Positions 1 through 7,823 of a DNA stretch of 42,724 bases are shown here, piece by piece (within the stretch, counting starts at the first letter, position 1; the number at the start of each line of letters is the position of its first letter). A model generated the notes under the pieces. The model was not told where the DNA came from. It was given only the letters and a program-made list of their open reading frames with translations, and ran no database searches. The DNA is from WRIS01 sp050945135. GTDB taxonomy: Bacteria; Actinomycetota; Coriobacteriia; Coriobacteriales; Eggerthellaceae. Made by a program: the position numbers and the translations under genes. The stretch lies in assembly GCA_050945135.1 (NCBI GenBank), contig JBMNSJ010000015.1, positions 1 through 42,724 on the forward strand, given 5' to 3'.

Positions 1-108
1 GCAATGGATACGCTACTATAACTACGAACGACCCCATAGCTCGCTTGGCTACAGACCTCCTGCAATCCAAGCGATCGCAGCTTAGAAACTAACATTTTGG
101 TTGGTACA
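1..108 (+). mobile_element. Right end of an IS3-family insertion sequence (left part outside window)
   Basis: The window opens inside the last codons of an IS3-family transposase. After its stop codon at 83-85 there are 23 non-coding bases ending in GGTTGGTACA at 108. The reverse complement of this end begins TGTACCAACCAAAATG, and the terminal TG...CA is typical of IS3-family inverted repeats. Peptidase sequence of a different kind starts directly after it. The left end, the full inverted repeat and the target duplication lie outside the window, so the exact boundary at 108 is inferred. Confidence 0.75.
2..85 (+). CDS. IS3-family transposase (OrfB/DDE integrase), C-terminal fragment
   Basis: Only the last 27 codons are present, ending at TAG 83-85. 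The peptide contains WIRYYNYERPHSSLGYRPP, the hallmark C-terminus of the IS3-family OrfB integrase-core transposase (W-x5-YN-x2-RPHSSLGY-x-PP). The DDE catalytic residues would be upstream of the window. The gene reads toward the truncated peptidase that follows, so this IS probably inserted into that gene. Whether the transposase is intact cannot be judged here. Confidence 0.85.
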   Translation, partial: QWIRYYNYERPHSSLGYRPPAIQAIAA

Positions 109-1069
109 GAAAATGGGGGCAGGCCATGTCGAGATCCAGCCAGAAAAGGCAACTGCATTAAAGATGGCAGTTGATGATGCAGTCGTTCATCAGGCAACGG
201 GATCATTGCATGCCTCTTCATCAGGCCTCTCTTTTTACTACCCCACGCAAATCGGCAATAAGCACATTACCAAGTTTGCCCAATGCCCCACCGCGCTCGA
301 GTATAAAAAATTCGCTTCGTATATCGAGAAGCGCTACGTCCAGCTAAACCAATCAGGCGAATCGTTGGTCAAAGCTGTTAGTAAGCCGGAGGTCGGAGAC
401 GACGGAGTAGTTAGCCTCTCGCTTGCCCCTGAGGATATCGATAAAGTAATTGATGTTGGCTATGAGGTTTACGCCGCACAACCTGGCACCGACAACCTTC
501 GCTACCTCGGCTATGACTCCGAGCTTGGATACGATGAACAGTCTGGCTTGCTCTATGGCTTATTTGATGGAAGATGGCCCACTCTTGATGGACAGCCTCT
601 CATGATTAGCCTTGTCGACGAAGACGATGAGAGCATACTTTATAAAGCTCCCATCATGCTTAATGGAGAGCACTCTAACCTTCTAATTGAGTGGAATTGG
701 AAAATTGAAGGTGAAAGCACTGGCTATTACGAGATTATCGGAACCTGGAAAGGTATCGATGAGTCTGGCTCTTCCAGCCGTGACTTCCAGAGATTGGAAG
801 CAGGCGACAAAATCACACCTCTCTACACAAGCGTGCACAAAGACGAAATCACCTTAAAGCACTCCATGAAAGAGCTTACGGATTATGAAAAGCATGAAGA
901 TAAAGGCCGCGAGATTAGCTTTGAAGAGAACATGAATGTCGAGCAAGAAAAGCTGGCTGAGGGCGATTACCTCTACCAGTTTATTGCGCTGGATTACCTT
1001 TTGAGTAAGTCTTCTTTCCCCGCAATCGAAGGTCATATGTCTGCCGACGGTAAGCTTGAATGGAGCTAG
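109..1069 (+). pseudogene. Clostripain-related (C11) cysteine peptidase, C-terminal remnant truncated by IS insertion
   Basis: About 320 codons remain open from the IS end to TAG at 1067-1069. The N-terminal part holds the GLSFYYP-type segment that follows the catalytic domain in clostripain-related (MEROPS C11) proteins of gut bacteria. It is followed by the beta-rich C-terminal region (FDGRWPTLDGQPL, IMLNG, IGTWKGID, LEAGDKITPLY) usual in that group. The catalytic His and Cys would lie upstream and are absent, so this is not an active peptidase. A TTG at 101 inside the IS or an ATG at 113 could allow translation of the remnant, but neither has a good ribosome site. The frame is otherwise intact, which suggests a recent insertion. 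Family assignment is from recalled motifs. Confidence 0.75.
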
Positions 1070-1100
1070 AACCCAGGCCTTAACGCCATGCGCATGCGAA

Positions 1101-1134
1101 GGGGACCGCTAAAGCAGTCCCCTTTTCTTTTCTT
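1101..1134 (+). terminator. Rho-independent terminator after the peptidase remnant
   Basis: GGGGAC at 1101-1106 pairs with GTCCCC at 1117-1122, extended by GCT/AGC across one mismatch. It is followed by a T-rich tract (TTTTCTTTTCTT). It lies 32 bp after the stop of the peptidase remnant and just before the convergent end of the permease gene. Confidence 0.85.
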
Positions 1135-1148
1135 ATGACACGTGCTAA

Positions 1149-3236
1149 TTATGATTTCTTTTCCGCGTGGATCATCGATTGTGAAGCAAAATAAGTGAGC
1201 AAGAAGTATCCTCCGTAGACAAGCACAAATAAAGCGAGTGTCACCGCAAGCGGACCGGCAATATCAAGATGACCGTACATCATGACAGCCTCTACCACTA
1301 CCTTAAGCGCCACAAATGAGTGCGCAAAAGCTACCACTAGAGGGAATACGAAATAGATACCAATCTGCGTAAACAAAGCCTTGTTAATCATCTTCGTATC
1401 GGCACCAAGCTTCTCAAGCAACTGATATCTATTTACATTATCAGCAGCTTCAGAGAGTTGCTGGAGTGCAAGTATTGCCGCACATGCGATAAGAAGGACA
1501 AAGCCAATATAGATGGCCAGATAGGCGATAGTCACCGAAAGTCCGTTGCTCTGATCGTAAGCTTCTACTGCGGTCAGATACCCTGAGAAAGGCCACCCAA
1601 TTTCAGAAGAGTCAAGGTTCCACTTTTCCCAGTACGTAGTGTCTAAGGCATCAATAAACTGAGGTTCAAGCTGTTCGCGCTCTCCCTTATACATGATATT
1701 TAGGATTGAGTGTTTAAGTTTGGTGTCCTCAGGGATTACTTCATCAGGCACCACAATCGCTCCGGTATTCATTGCAAGAGCGCTCGTCGCAGTGAGCATA
1801 TGGTCAGTCTCGTGCAACTTGGGCTGCAAGGTTACTCCATACACGGGAAGGCTCTCGCCCCTCTCAACAAAGGAATCATAGAGGTCATAGAGTTCTTCGA
1901 AATCAACCCAGAGCACGTATTCATCGCTTGCTAGAGTAAGGGGCTCAAGTCCATTCATCTCACGTAGAGCATTAAAGTCAGAGACTGGAACAACGTCAAG
2001 GAATACCTCATCGAGATTATCTGCATTTACAGAAGAGTTGATCTGCCCATCACTGCGATCATGTACATATTTAACGGAAGCATCAGATTCATAGAAATCA
2101 ACTTGAGTAGAGGCGTCTACAACATCCTTCCAGGTCGTAACATCACGCTCGAGCGCGGATCTCATGTCAAAATTGTCTGCTTGAGCAAGCCCGTACCAGG
2201 GTGCATCCTCCTCAGCCAAAACAGAATACCCCTCATATGAAGCAGTAAGCGAAGCATCGTATTGGGTTGTGCGCTCGAGATTCTGCGTGAAGGCAGTGCA
2301 TAAGGAAAATCCTCCGCATGTTGCGGTAATCGCCAAAAATAATGCCATGCATACTAAGGTAATTGAAGTGAAGGCGGTATTGATTTTTGCATTAAGCTGG
2401 CGCAAGGTAAACATGTTGAGTCCACGGAAATAGAGCCCTTTGTTCGACTGAACAGCACGCAGCAAAAACCCTGACACCGAGAAAAAGAGCAGAAAGGTTC
2501 CGATACATACCAGTATCGTTGAAAGAGCGAACTGCTCATCAAATTCGACCAATCCATTATCAAGAAGAAGGGCGTAGGCGATTCCAATTAGAAAAAGAGA
2601 AATGAGAAATATGACCACGGAAAGAGGAATTGAACGTATTTTCATACCTTCATTTTTGCGATCTGCGTTAATAAGATCGATTAAGCGATAACGAGAGACA
2701 GAAAAAACGTTAAAAATAAGGGCGACAACAAAAATTATTCCGAAACACAGAATAGTATTGAGCAGGGCTTCAAACGAAAAGACAAATACGAACATATCCA
2801 TCTTCACCGTAAAAAGCGCCGCCGTAATATAGAGCAGAGCCTGAGACAGTAAAAGGCCTGCGATAATTCCAACAATCAAAGAGATAATGCCCACAAATAG
2901 TGTTTCATATACGATGATTCGCGACACCTTGGAAGGTGGCATCCCAAGCGTTAGATAGGTTCCAAACTCTTTCTTGCGGCGCCTAATGAGATACCTACTC
3001 GCATACACAATCAAAAAACCAAGGATTACTGCAATAAAGACAGATACGCCACCGATTAATGTTGACAAAAAATCGAGCAACCGTGACTGTGTTTCACCCA
3101 TATCAAGCACTGCACTTTGCTGCGTGATTGAATTGAAAGCATAGAACACGCAAACACCAAACACCAAGGTCAGGAAATAGATTCCGTAGTCTCGTATGCT
3201 TTTTCGAACGTTTCCTAAGGCGAGTTTAAAGTACAT
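1149..3236 (-). CDS. BceB-type ABC transporter permease (FtsX-like)
   Basis: This 695-residue membrane protein is the permease partner of the ATPase encoded just upstream. BceAB-type transporters recognise peptide antibiotics and relay their presence to a BceS-type kinase. The sequence has an N-terminal helix (IYFLTLVFGVCVFYAF), a cluster of helices to about residue 330, a large extracytoplasmic domain around 330-590, and three C-terminal helices. That is the BceB layout, with the long loop that defines peptide specificity. The start at 3236 (MYFKLALG) is preferred because GGAGGAGAGG precedes it. It overlaps the ATPase gene by 11 bp, implying translational coupling. The peptide sensed cannot be read from the sequence. 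Confidence 0.9.
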   Translation of the reverse strand: MYFKLALGNVRKSIRDYGIYFLTLVFGVCVFYAFNSITQQSAVLDMGETQSRLLDFLSTLIGGVSVFIAVILGFLIVYASRYLIRRRKKEFGTYLTLGMPPSKVSRIIVYETLFVGIISLIVGIIAGLLLSQALLYITAALFTVKMDMFVFVFSFEALLNTILCFGIIFVVALIFNVFSVSRYRLIDLINADRKNEGMKIRSIPLSVVIFLISLFLIGIAYALLLDNGLVEFDEQFALSTILVCIGTFLLFFSVSGFLLRAVQSNKGLYFRGLNMFTLRQLNAKINTAFTSITLVCMALFLAITATCGGFSLCTAFTQNLERTTQYDASLTASYEGYSVLAEEDAPWYGLAQADNFDMRSALERDVTTWKDVVDASTQVDFYESDASVKYVHDRSDGQINSSVNADNLDEVFLDVVPVSDFNALREMNGLEPLTLASDEYVLWVDFEELYDLYDSFVERGESLPVYGVTLQPKLHETDHMLTATSALAMNTGAIVVPDEVIPEDTKLKHSILNIMYKGEREQLEPQFIDALDTTYWEKWNLDSSEIGWPFSGYLTAVEAYDQSNGLSVTIAYLAIYIGFVLLIACAAILALQQLSEAADNVNRYQLLEKLGADTKMINKALFTQIGIYFVFPLVVAFAHSFVALKVVVEAVMMYGHLDIAGPLAVTLALFVLVYGGYFLLTYFASQSMIHAEKKS

Positions 3237-3993
3237 CGGAATCCTCTCCTCCCAAAATGGAGACAATCTCGATGATCCGATTAAAGAACTGTTTTCGACT
3301 CATGCTCCCGCGCGCAATTTCGGTAAACATCTTTCCGTCTTGGATGAAAAGAATGCGTTTGCAATAGCTTGCTGCAAAGGAATCATATGTGACCATAAGA
3401 ATGGTTGCGTCCAAAGTCGAATTAAGCATTTCGAAGCTTTCAAGGAGCATTCGTGCGCTTCTTGAGTCAAGGGCACCCGTAGGTTCGTCAGCTAAAATGA
3501 GTGAAGGGTCGGTAATGATTGCGCGCGCCGCCGCAACGCGTTGTTTTTGCCCTCCAGAGAGTTGATACGGATATTTCATGAGAGTGTCTGAGATAGAAAG
3601 ATGTCGTGCGATCACCTCCACCCGCTTTTCTACTTCATGTGCAGGCACTCTCTGAATCGTGAGAGCGAGAGCAATATTTTCAAATGCTGTTAAGGTGTCT
3701 AGCAGATTTGAGTCTTGAAAAATAAACCCTAAATCGTCGCGTCTGAAGCTCGAAAGTAGTTTGCTTCTTAGCGCCGTGATGTCTTTACCCGACACATAAA
3801 TATGCCCCGACGTAACCTTATCAATGGTAGAAATACAGTTAAGAAGTGTTGTCTTTCCGCTTCCGCTTGCTCCCATAATGCCAAGGTATTCACCTTTATC
3901 AACGGTAAAGCTCACGCCAGCAAGAGCCTTGGTGATGCTCCCCTTGTTTCCGTAGCATTTTTCTACGTTTTGACAACTCAATATCGGTTCCAT
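3226..3993 (-). CDS. BceA-type ABC transporter ATP-binding protein
   Basis: A 255-residue ATPase driving the adjacent BceB-like permease. Walker A GASGSGKTT is at 41-49, the Q-loop IFQDS near 91-95, the signature LSGGQ at 145-149 and Walker B LILADEP at 165-171. After it comes the MVTYDSFAASYCKR segment, typical of this subfamily except that the H-loop position reads Tyr203 instead of the usual His. The C-terminal extension (MSRKQFFNRIIEIV) resembles BceA proteins. The gene lies between the kinase gene and the permease gene. The 112-bp gap to the kinase gene carries an operator-like dyad, so the transporter pair is probably induced by its own response regulator. Confidence 0.92.
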   Translation of the reverse strand: MEPILSCQNVEKCYGNKGSITKALAGVSFTVDKGEYLGIMGASGSGKTTLLNCISTIDKVTSGHIYVSGKDITALRSKLLSSFRRDDLGFIFQDSNLLDTLTAFENIALALTIQRVPAHEVEKRVEVIARHLSISDTLMKYPYQLSGGQKQRVAAARAIITDPSLILADEPTGALDSRSARMLLESFEMLNSTLDATILMVTYDSFAASYCKRILFIQDGKMFTEIARGSMSRKQFFNRIIEIVSILGGEDSDVL

Positions 3994-4078
3994 AGTTACC
4001 TCTTCATGTCGTAATGAGTACTAACATGATTATTGAGTGCCCCGGCTTTTGCTGCCATCGATATAACTTACCCTTTCC

Positions 4079-4092
4079 TTACACTTTCGTAA
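4079..4092 (-). promoter_or_regulatory. BceR-like operator upstream of the ABC transporter genes
   Basis: TTACA-CTTT-CGTAA is an imperfect dyad that differs at one base from the recalled BceR-type consensus TNACA-N4-TGTAA. It lies 86 bp upstream of the ATPase start, in the gap between the BceS-like and BceA-like genes, where a BceR-dependent promoter is expected. No protein-binding data are available, and the consensus is from memory. Confidence 0.6.
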
Positions 4093-4105
4093 GATTGGTA
4101 CCCTA

Positions 4106-5149
4106 CTATTTCAGAAAGTACATCTTGGATAAGGGGAATCGTATCGACACCGCGGTGCCCTCCCCTTCAGTCGATGAAATATCAATGCTCAGCTTTATTT
4201 TCTCGCAAAGCTTTTTACACAAGTAGAGCCCAAGACCTGTTGAACGAGCGAATCTCCTACCGTTTTCTCCGGTAAAGCCTTTTTCGAAAACACGGGAAGT
4301 ATCACTTTTTGGAATGCCGGTACCGTTGTCAGCGATAGTAAAAATAACGTATTCGCTCTCAAAGAGATCTGAGGTCGTCCTCGCAGAAAAAGTAACGCAG
4401 GGTTCGTGTGATTCGTCTTTCGAGCGGCGATATTTGATCGAATTTGCGACAATCTGATTGACGATAAACTCAAGCCACTTAGGATCGCTGTACACTTCCA
4501 CATCAAGATTATCAAGCTGCGGGCTTATCCCGTGCTCAATTAAGGTTCGCGAATTCTTCTTCACAACGGTTTTTACAAGCTCGTCTAAGTTGATTTTCTT
4601 TATGAGGTAGTCTTTTTCAACAGTAGCGCTTCTCGAATAATATAAAGCCTGATCAATATAGCCTTCTATGCGATCAAAGTCATGTTCTAAAGAAGGCGTC
4701 ATGGGATCATCTTGGTTGTTGGATAAAGTCAAACGCGCCGACGCGATGGGTGTTTTGATCTCATGAATCCAGGTCTCGATATACTCACGATACTCCTGCG
4801 AAGCCAAACGATATGAAGCGATATGATCGTTCATTTCTTTCGTTGCGCCTTCAAGAGCCTCATAGGTTAACTGCCCTTCACGAAACCCTGGCTTTGAAGT
4901 AAACTCCGTCAAGTACACGGGTTCATTTTCCGAATCCAAGGCTTCACGTAACTCACTATAAAAACGTCTCTTGCTGAGATAATCCCACACACTTGCCGCA
5001 ATCAGCGCCATGAGCAATATCAAAACAACCGCAACTAGTGCCGAAACGTTATAGCCAAGCACCCACACAACCAAGGCAACGAACACAATAGATGCGCCCA
5101 TGATGAGAAGAGGAATGGCCCTATCTTTTATGTAATCGAAAAAACTCAT
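4106..5149 (-). CDS. BceS-type intramembrane-sensing histidine kinase
   Basis: A 347-residue sensor kinase. Two close N-terminal helices (about 11-32 and 37-55) leave almost no external loop. This is typical of BceS kinases, which sense through their ABC transporter rather than directly. The H-box WIHEIKTP places the phosphorylated His at 129. The ATPase domain follows, with an N-box (NQIVANSIKYR), G1 (DNGTGIP) and G2 (STGLGLYL). The start overlaps the end of the response regulator gene by 4 bp (ATGA), so the two are one transcription unit. The gene lies upstream of the BceAB-like pair, as in classical detoxification modules. Confidence 0.92.
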   Translation of the reverse strand: MSFFDYIKDRAIPLLIMGASIVFVALVVWVLGYNVSALVAVVLILLMALIAASVWDYLSKRRFYSELREALDSENEPVYLTEFTSKPGFREGQLTYEALEGATKEMNDHIASYRLASQEYREYIETWIHEIKTPIASARLTLSNNQDDPMTPSLEHDFDRIEGYIDQALYYSRSATVEKDYLIKKINLDELVKTVVKKNSRTLIEHGISPQLDNLDVEVYSDPKWLEFIVNQIVANSIKYRRSKDESHEPCVTFSARTTSDLFESEYVIFTIADNGTGIPKSDTSRVFEKGFTGENGRRFARSTGLGLYLCKKLCEKIKLSIDISSTEGEGTAVSIRFPLSKMYFLK

Positions 5150-5823
5150 GCTTTGTCTTCGAGGTAATAACCTAAACCGCGTTTGGTATGCAGGTAGTTC
5201 TGAGCACCTATATCTTCCAACTTTGATCTAAGGCGATTGATATTGACCGTAAGCGTATTATCATCGATGAATTGATCGGACTGCCAAAGCTCATTTTGGA
5301 TTTTTTCCCGCGCAACAATGGTTTCAGCATTTTGTATCATTAAGTCAAGAATGCGCATTTCGTTTTTGGTGAGTTCAGCCTCTTGCCCCTCAAAGAGCAC
5401 GCGACTCTTCGCTGAATCGAGGATGAGTTTTTTATAGCTTTGCGTTGACTGAACTGGACCTTCATTCGTGCGTCTTAAAACCGAAGCAATGCGCGCAAGA
5501 AGGATTTGAGGGCTATAGGGTTTTGAAACGAAGTCATCAGCGCCAAGATTCATGCTCATAAGTTCATCGAGATCGCTATCGCGACTGGTTACGACGATTA
5601 TAGGCGTGGTGCTTCGCTCCCTTATTTCACGACACACCACATGTCCATCGATAAAGGGAAGATTGAGGTCCAGCAAGATGATGTCGGACGCAGACTCGAA
5701 AATCTCATCAACGAGCGTTTCGAAATGTGAGCAAGCGTACACTTCATATTCGTTGCGTTCAAGAAGGATGCGCAGCTCTCGTTCGATCTGCTCGTCATCC
5801 TCAACGATACATACCCGCACCAT
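5146..5823 (-). CDS. BceR-type response regulator, OmpR/PhoB family
   Basis: A 225-residue regulator. The receiver domain (1-115) has the acidic pair at Asp9-Asp10, a phospho-acceptor Asp52 (LLDLNLP) and the conserved Lys in VSKPY. The C-terminal half (about 127-223) is a winged helix of the OmpR type (LTKNEMRILDLM, NTLTVNINRLRSKLE, GLGYYL). It is the first gene of the module and is coupled to the kinase. The ribosome site GAAGGA is 8 bases before the ATG. Its likely target is the dyad at 4079-4092, ahead of the transporter genes. Confidence 0.93.
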   Translation of the reverse strand: MVRVCIVEDDEQIERELRILLERNEYEVYACSHFETLVDEIFESASDIILLDLNLPFIDGHVVCREIRERSTTPIIVVTSRDSDLDELMSMNLGADDFVSKPYSPQILLARIASVLRRTNEGPVQSTQSYKKLILDSAKSRVLFEGQEAELTKNEMRILDLMIQNAETIVAREKIQNELWQSDQFIDDNTLTVNINRLRSKLEDIGAQNYLHTKRGLGYYLEDKA

Positions 5824-5839
5824 CTTTATTCCTTCCGCT

Positions 5840-5867
5840 TAAGTAAACCGTGCCAAGTGTATCTCAA
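5840..5867 (-). promoter_or_regulatory. Possible promoter of the two-component genes
   Basis: On the minus strand TTGAGA (5867-5862) is followed after 16 bp by TACTTA (5845-5840), about 17 bp before the response-regulator start. The -10 match is weak, so this is only a candidate. Confidence 0.3.
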
Positions 5868-5908
5868 GCATGATGCCATTCATCATATCAGCGGGAAACC
5901 GTTATTTT

Positions 5909-6946
5909 CTACTGCGCCGAAAACGCGGCAGCTCTCACTGCGACATTTTCGCGAATATTCTCGTAGTAAAACTTATAGTCCCAGGTATGGTAACTTTCAG
6001 GTCCAAACAATGACTCCATTGCTGCAGGTATCGCGAATTCTGCTGGATTAACGCTTGAACAAATTACCGTTCCTCTTTCAAGGTCTATCTTTGCATCAGC
6101 GATTCCCTCGACCACGGCAAATCCGCTTGTCCCATCACCCATAAGTGTTCCTTTGTTTTCTTCAACTCCTGCAGGTGTATCATCGGTTTTCCAATTAAGC
6201 GGATTGATGCAGACAGAACCCTCTGGTGCAACCATATTATATTTACCCTTATTACCAGGCCCTTCGGTATTCCAAGACACAAGCACTCCCGTGTCGTCTT
6301 CTGATTGCGCCATCTTCACATGAGGATTCTCGTTCAGCCACGATTGCGTTGCAGCATTTCCAATCATGTAGGCAGCCACCATGCGTTCGTAATACTCAGG
6401 ATGCTCTTGCATATACTCATCAAGAATGAGATATATCATCATAGAACCCTGGCTATGACCCGCAAGAAAAAAGGGCTTTCCCTGGTTGTAGTTTTCGAAA
6501 TAATAATCGAGTGCAGCAAAAACATCTGTGCGGGGCTCCGCACTTTCAACCTCAATCATTTCTTCTTGCGTCAAACCCGCCAACGACATTGCATCAACCT
6601 GCCTATAATAGGGAGCATATACGTTGGTGCTGCCCTCAAAGGCGCTCGCCTGATCTAGGAGCTTAGCCTGTGCCCCCTCGCGCATGACCTGGTTGTCAAT
6701 ATCGCATATACGTGGATCGCTTTCTGTTTTGGGCATATAGCACGTGGGGTAGAAATATAGCGTATCCACTTCGTGTGTCTCTGACACAGGCACGACTAAC
6801 CAGTTATCTGAATCAGAATAATCGGATGCCAGTATCACGCTAGACGTGTTTTCTTGCGACTCACTTTTCGTCTCCTCGTTTTCACAAGAAAGGAGCGGTG
6901 TAGCGCAAACAAGCAAGATTAGAATAAGGGCTGCAATTCTTTTCAT
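5909..6946 (-). CDS. DUF3089-family alpha/beta-hydrolase lipoprotein
   Basis: A 345-residue predicted lipoprotein. A signal peptide with lipobox LLSC gives Cys21 as the lipidation site, followed by a charged linker. The rest resembles the DUF3089 family of serine hydrolases. It has DTLYFYPTCY near the start, APYYRQ, and the nucleophile elbow GHSQG with Ser165 in FLAGHSQGSMM. Family members are annotated as lysophospholipase-like, but the substrate is unknown. The start at 6946 (MKRIAAL) gives a clean signal peptide, although its ribosome site (GGAAG) is modest. It appears to be transcribed alone, 85 bp downstream of the bceR-like start and in the same direction. Confidence 0.8.
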   Translation of the reverse strand: MKRIAALILILLVCATPLLSCENEETKSESQENTSSVILASDYSDSDNWLVVPVSETHEVDTLYFYPTCYMPKTESDPRICDIDNQVMREGAQAKLLDQASAFEGSTNVYAPYYRQVDAMSLAGLTQEEMIEVESAEPRTDVFAALDYYFENYNQGKPFFLAGHSQGSMMIYLILDEYMQEHPEYYERMVAAYMIGNAATQSWLNENPHVKMAQSEDDTGVLVSWNTEGPGNKGKYNMVAPEGSVCINPLNWKTDDTPAGVEENKGTLMGDGTSGFAVVEGIADAKIDLERGTVICSSVNPAEFAIPAAMESLFGPESYHTWDYKFYYENIRENVAVRAAAFSAQ

Positions 6947-7024
6947 GGGCTTCCATTCTTTAATTTGGCACATATAGTTTCATTATAGACGCATCCATGC
7001 AAAGCAAAGCTTGGCGAAAGATGC

Positions 7025-7783
7025 TTATGATACCTGGAAAATCAGGTAGGTATTTAGATTGTCTCCCCGCCCATCTGAAGAAAAGCGCGCGATTAGCCTA
7101 GCCTCATTCTTTACCGCCTCAACCAGCTGGTTGATTTCTGTTTCAGAAAAACTATGGCAGTAGCGATAGACTCCAGGTTGATTTTTCCAACCCAAAAGAA
7201 AATCTCCTTCATCAAGATTAAGAGACGGAAGCTTAGCCAAAGCTTCCTCATGAGTAGCATATGCTTTCTTTCCCATTTCTTCGTTTTTCATGAACTGCCA
7301 AAACGACACCATCACATAACCCGAAGGCTTGGTTTGACGCACGAGCTGCCTGAGAACTTCTTCTCGATTCTGCATCCCCGGAACATGATGCATAAAACCG
7401 AAAGATACCGCTAGGTCGCATTTCGGCGCCTCAATACATGCCGCAAGTGATTTTCTCTCCAGGAGTGCTCCCACGATATCAAGGCTTTGAAAGTGTGTTG
7501 CCTCCGAACATGGAACTAAATCCTCGCAGTTGTCTACGGCATAAATGGCAAGAGGGATTTCTCCCAGTTCTTTTTTGAGGAAGCTTTCAAATCGGAGATT
7601 TCCGCACGCGAGATCAAATACCGAAAGACGGCTGAATGGCTCATTGCGATTTGCTGTAACCACATCGAGCCCCCTCTTCCAACCCGACCAGGGTGCCTGC
7701 CGCGTTTCAGAAAACGACGAGCTATTTTGCCGATAAAAATCGGTATTCAACTTGCAGAGTATTTTGGCTGTATTGCTATTCAT
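7025..7783 (-). CDS. Class I SAM methyltransferase, Trm9/ALKBH8-like
   Basis: A 252-residue Rossmann methyltransferase. Motif I is VFDLACGN (55-62) and the acidic loop is AVDNCED. Three features resemble the Trm9/ALKBH8 tRNA wobble-uridine methyltransferases: an N-terminal LNTDFYRQ...FSETRQAPW segment (compare YN-x-IA-x-HFS-x-TR-x2-PW), FMHHVP...NREEVLRQLVRQTKPSGYVMVSFWQF in the motif IV-VI region, and a late RYCHSFSETEINQLV (compare RYYHLF-x2-GEL). Trm9 enzymes methylate 5-carboxymethyl-uridine made by the Elongator pathway. The gene is divergent from an Elp3-like gene only 40 bp away, which supports a joint role. Function is inferred from recalled motifs and context. A small-molecule methyltransferase remains possible. 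Confidence 0.65.
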   Translation of the reverse strand: MNSNTAKILCKLNTDFYRQNSSSFSETRQAPWSGWKRGLDVVTANRNEPFSRLSVFDLACGNLRFESFLKKELGEIPLAIYAVDNCEDLVPCSEATHFQSLDIVGALLERKSLAACIEAPKCDLAVSFGFMHHVPGMQNREEVLRQLVRQTKPSGYVMVSFWQFMKNEEMGKKAYATHEEALAKLPSLNLDEGDFLLGWKNQPGVYRYCHSFSETEINQLVEAVKNEARLIARFSSDGRGDNLNTYLIFQVS

Positions 7784-7798
7784 GGGCTCTCAATCTCA

Positions 7799-7813
7799 TT
7801 CTATACTATAGAA
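7799..7813. promoter_or_regulatory. Palindromic divergent -10 region between methyltransferase and elp3
   Basis: TTCTATA-C-TATAGAA is a perfect 7-bp inverted repeat around one base in the 40-bp divergent gap. It presents TATACT on the plus strand and TATAGT on the minus strand, both 5/6 matches to a -10 box. The resulting leaders would be very short (about 10 and 16 nt). It may be a shared bidirectional -10, an operator, or both. Confidence 0.45.
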
Positions 7814-7823
7814 TCTCGATATC

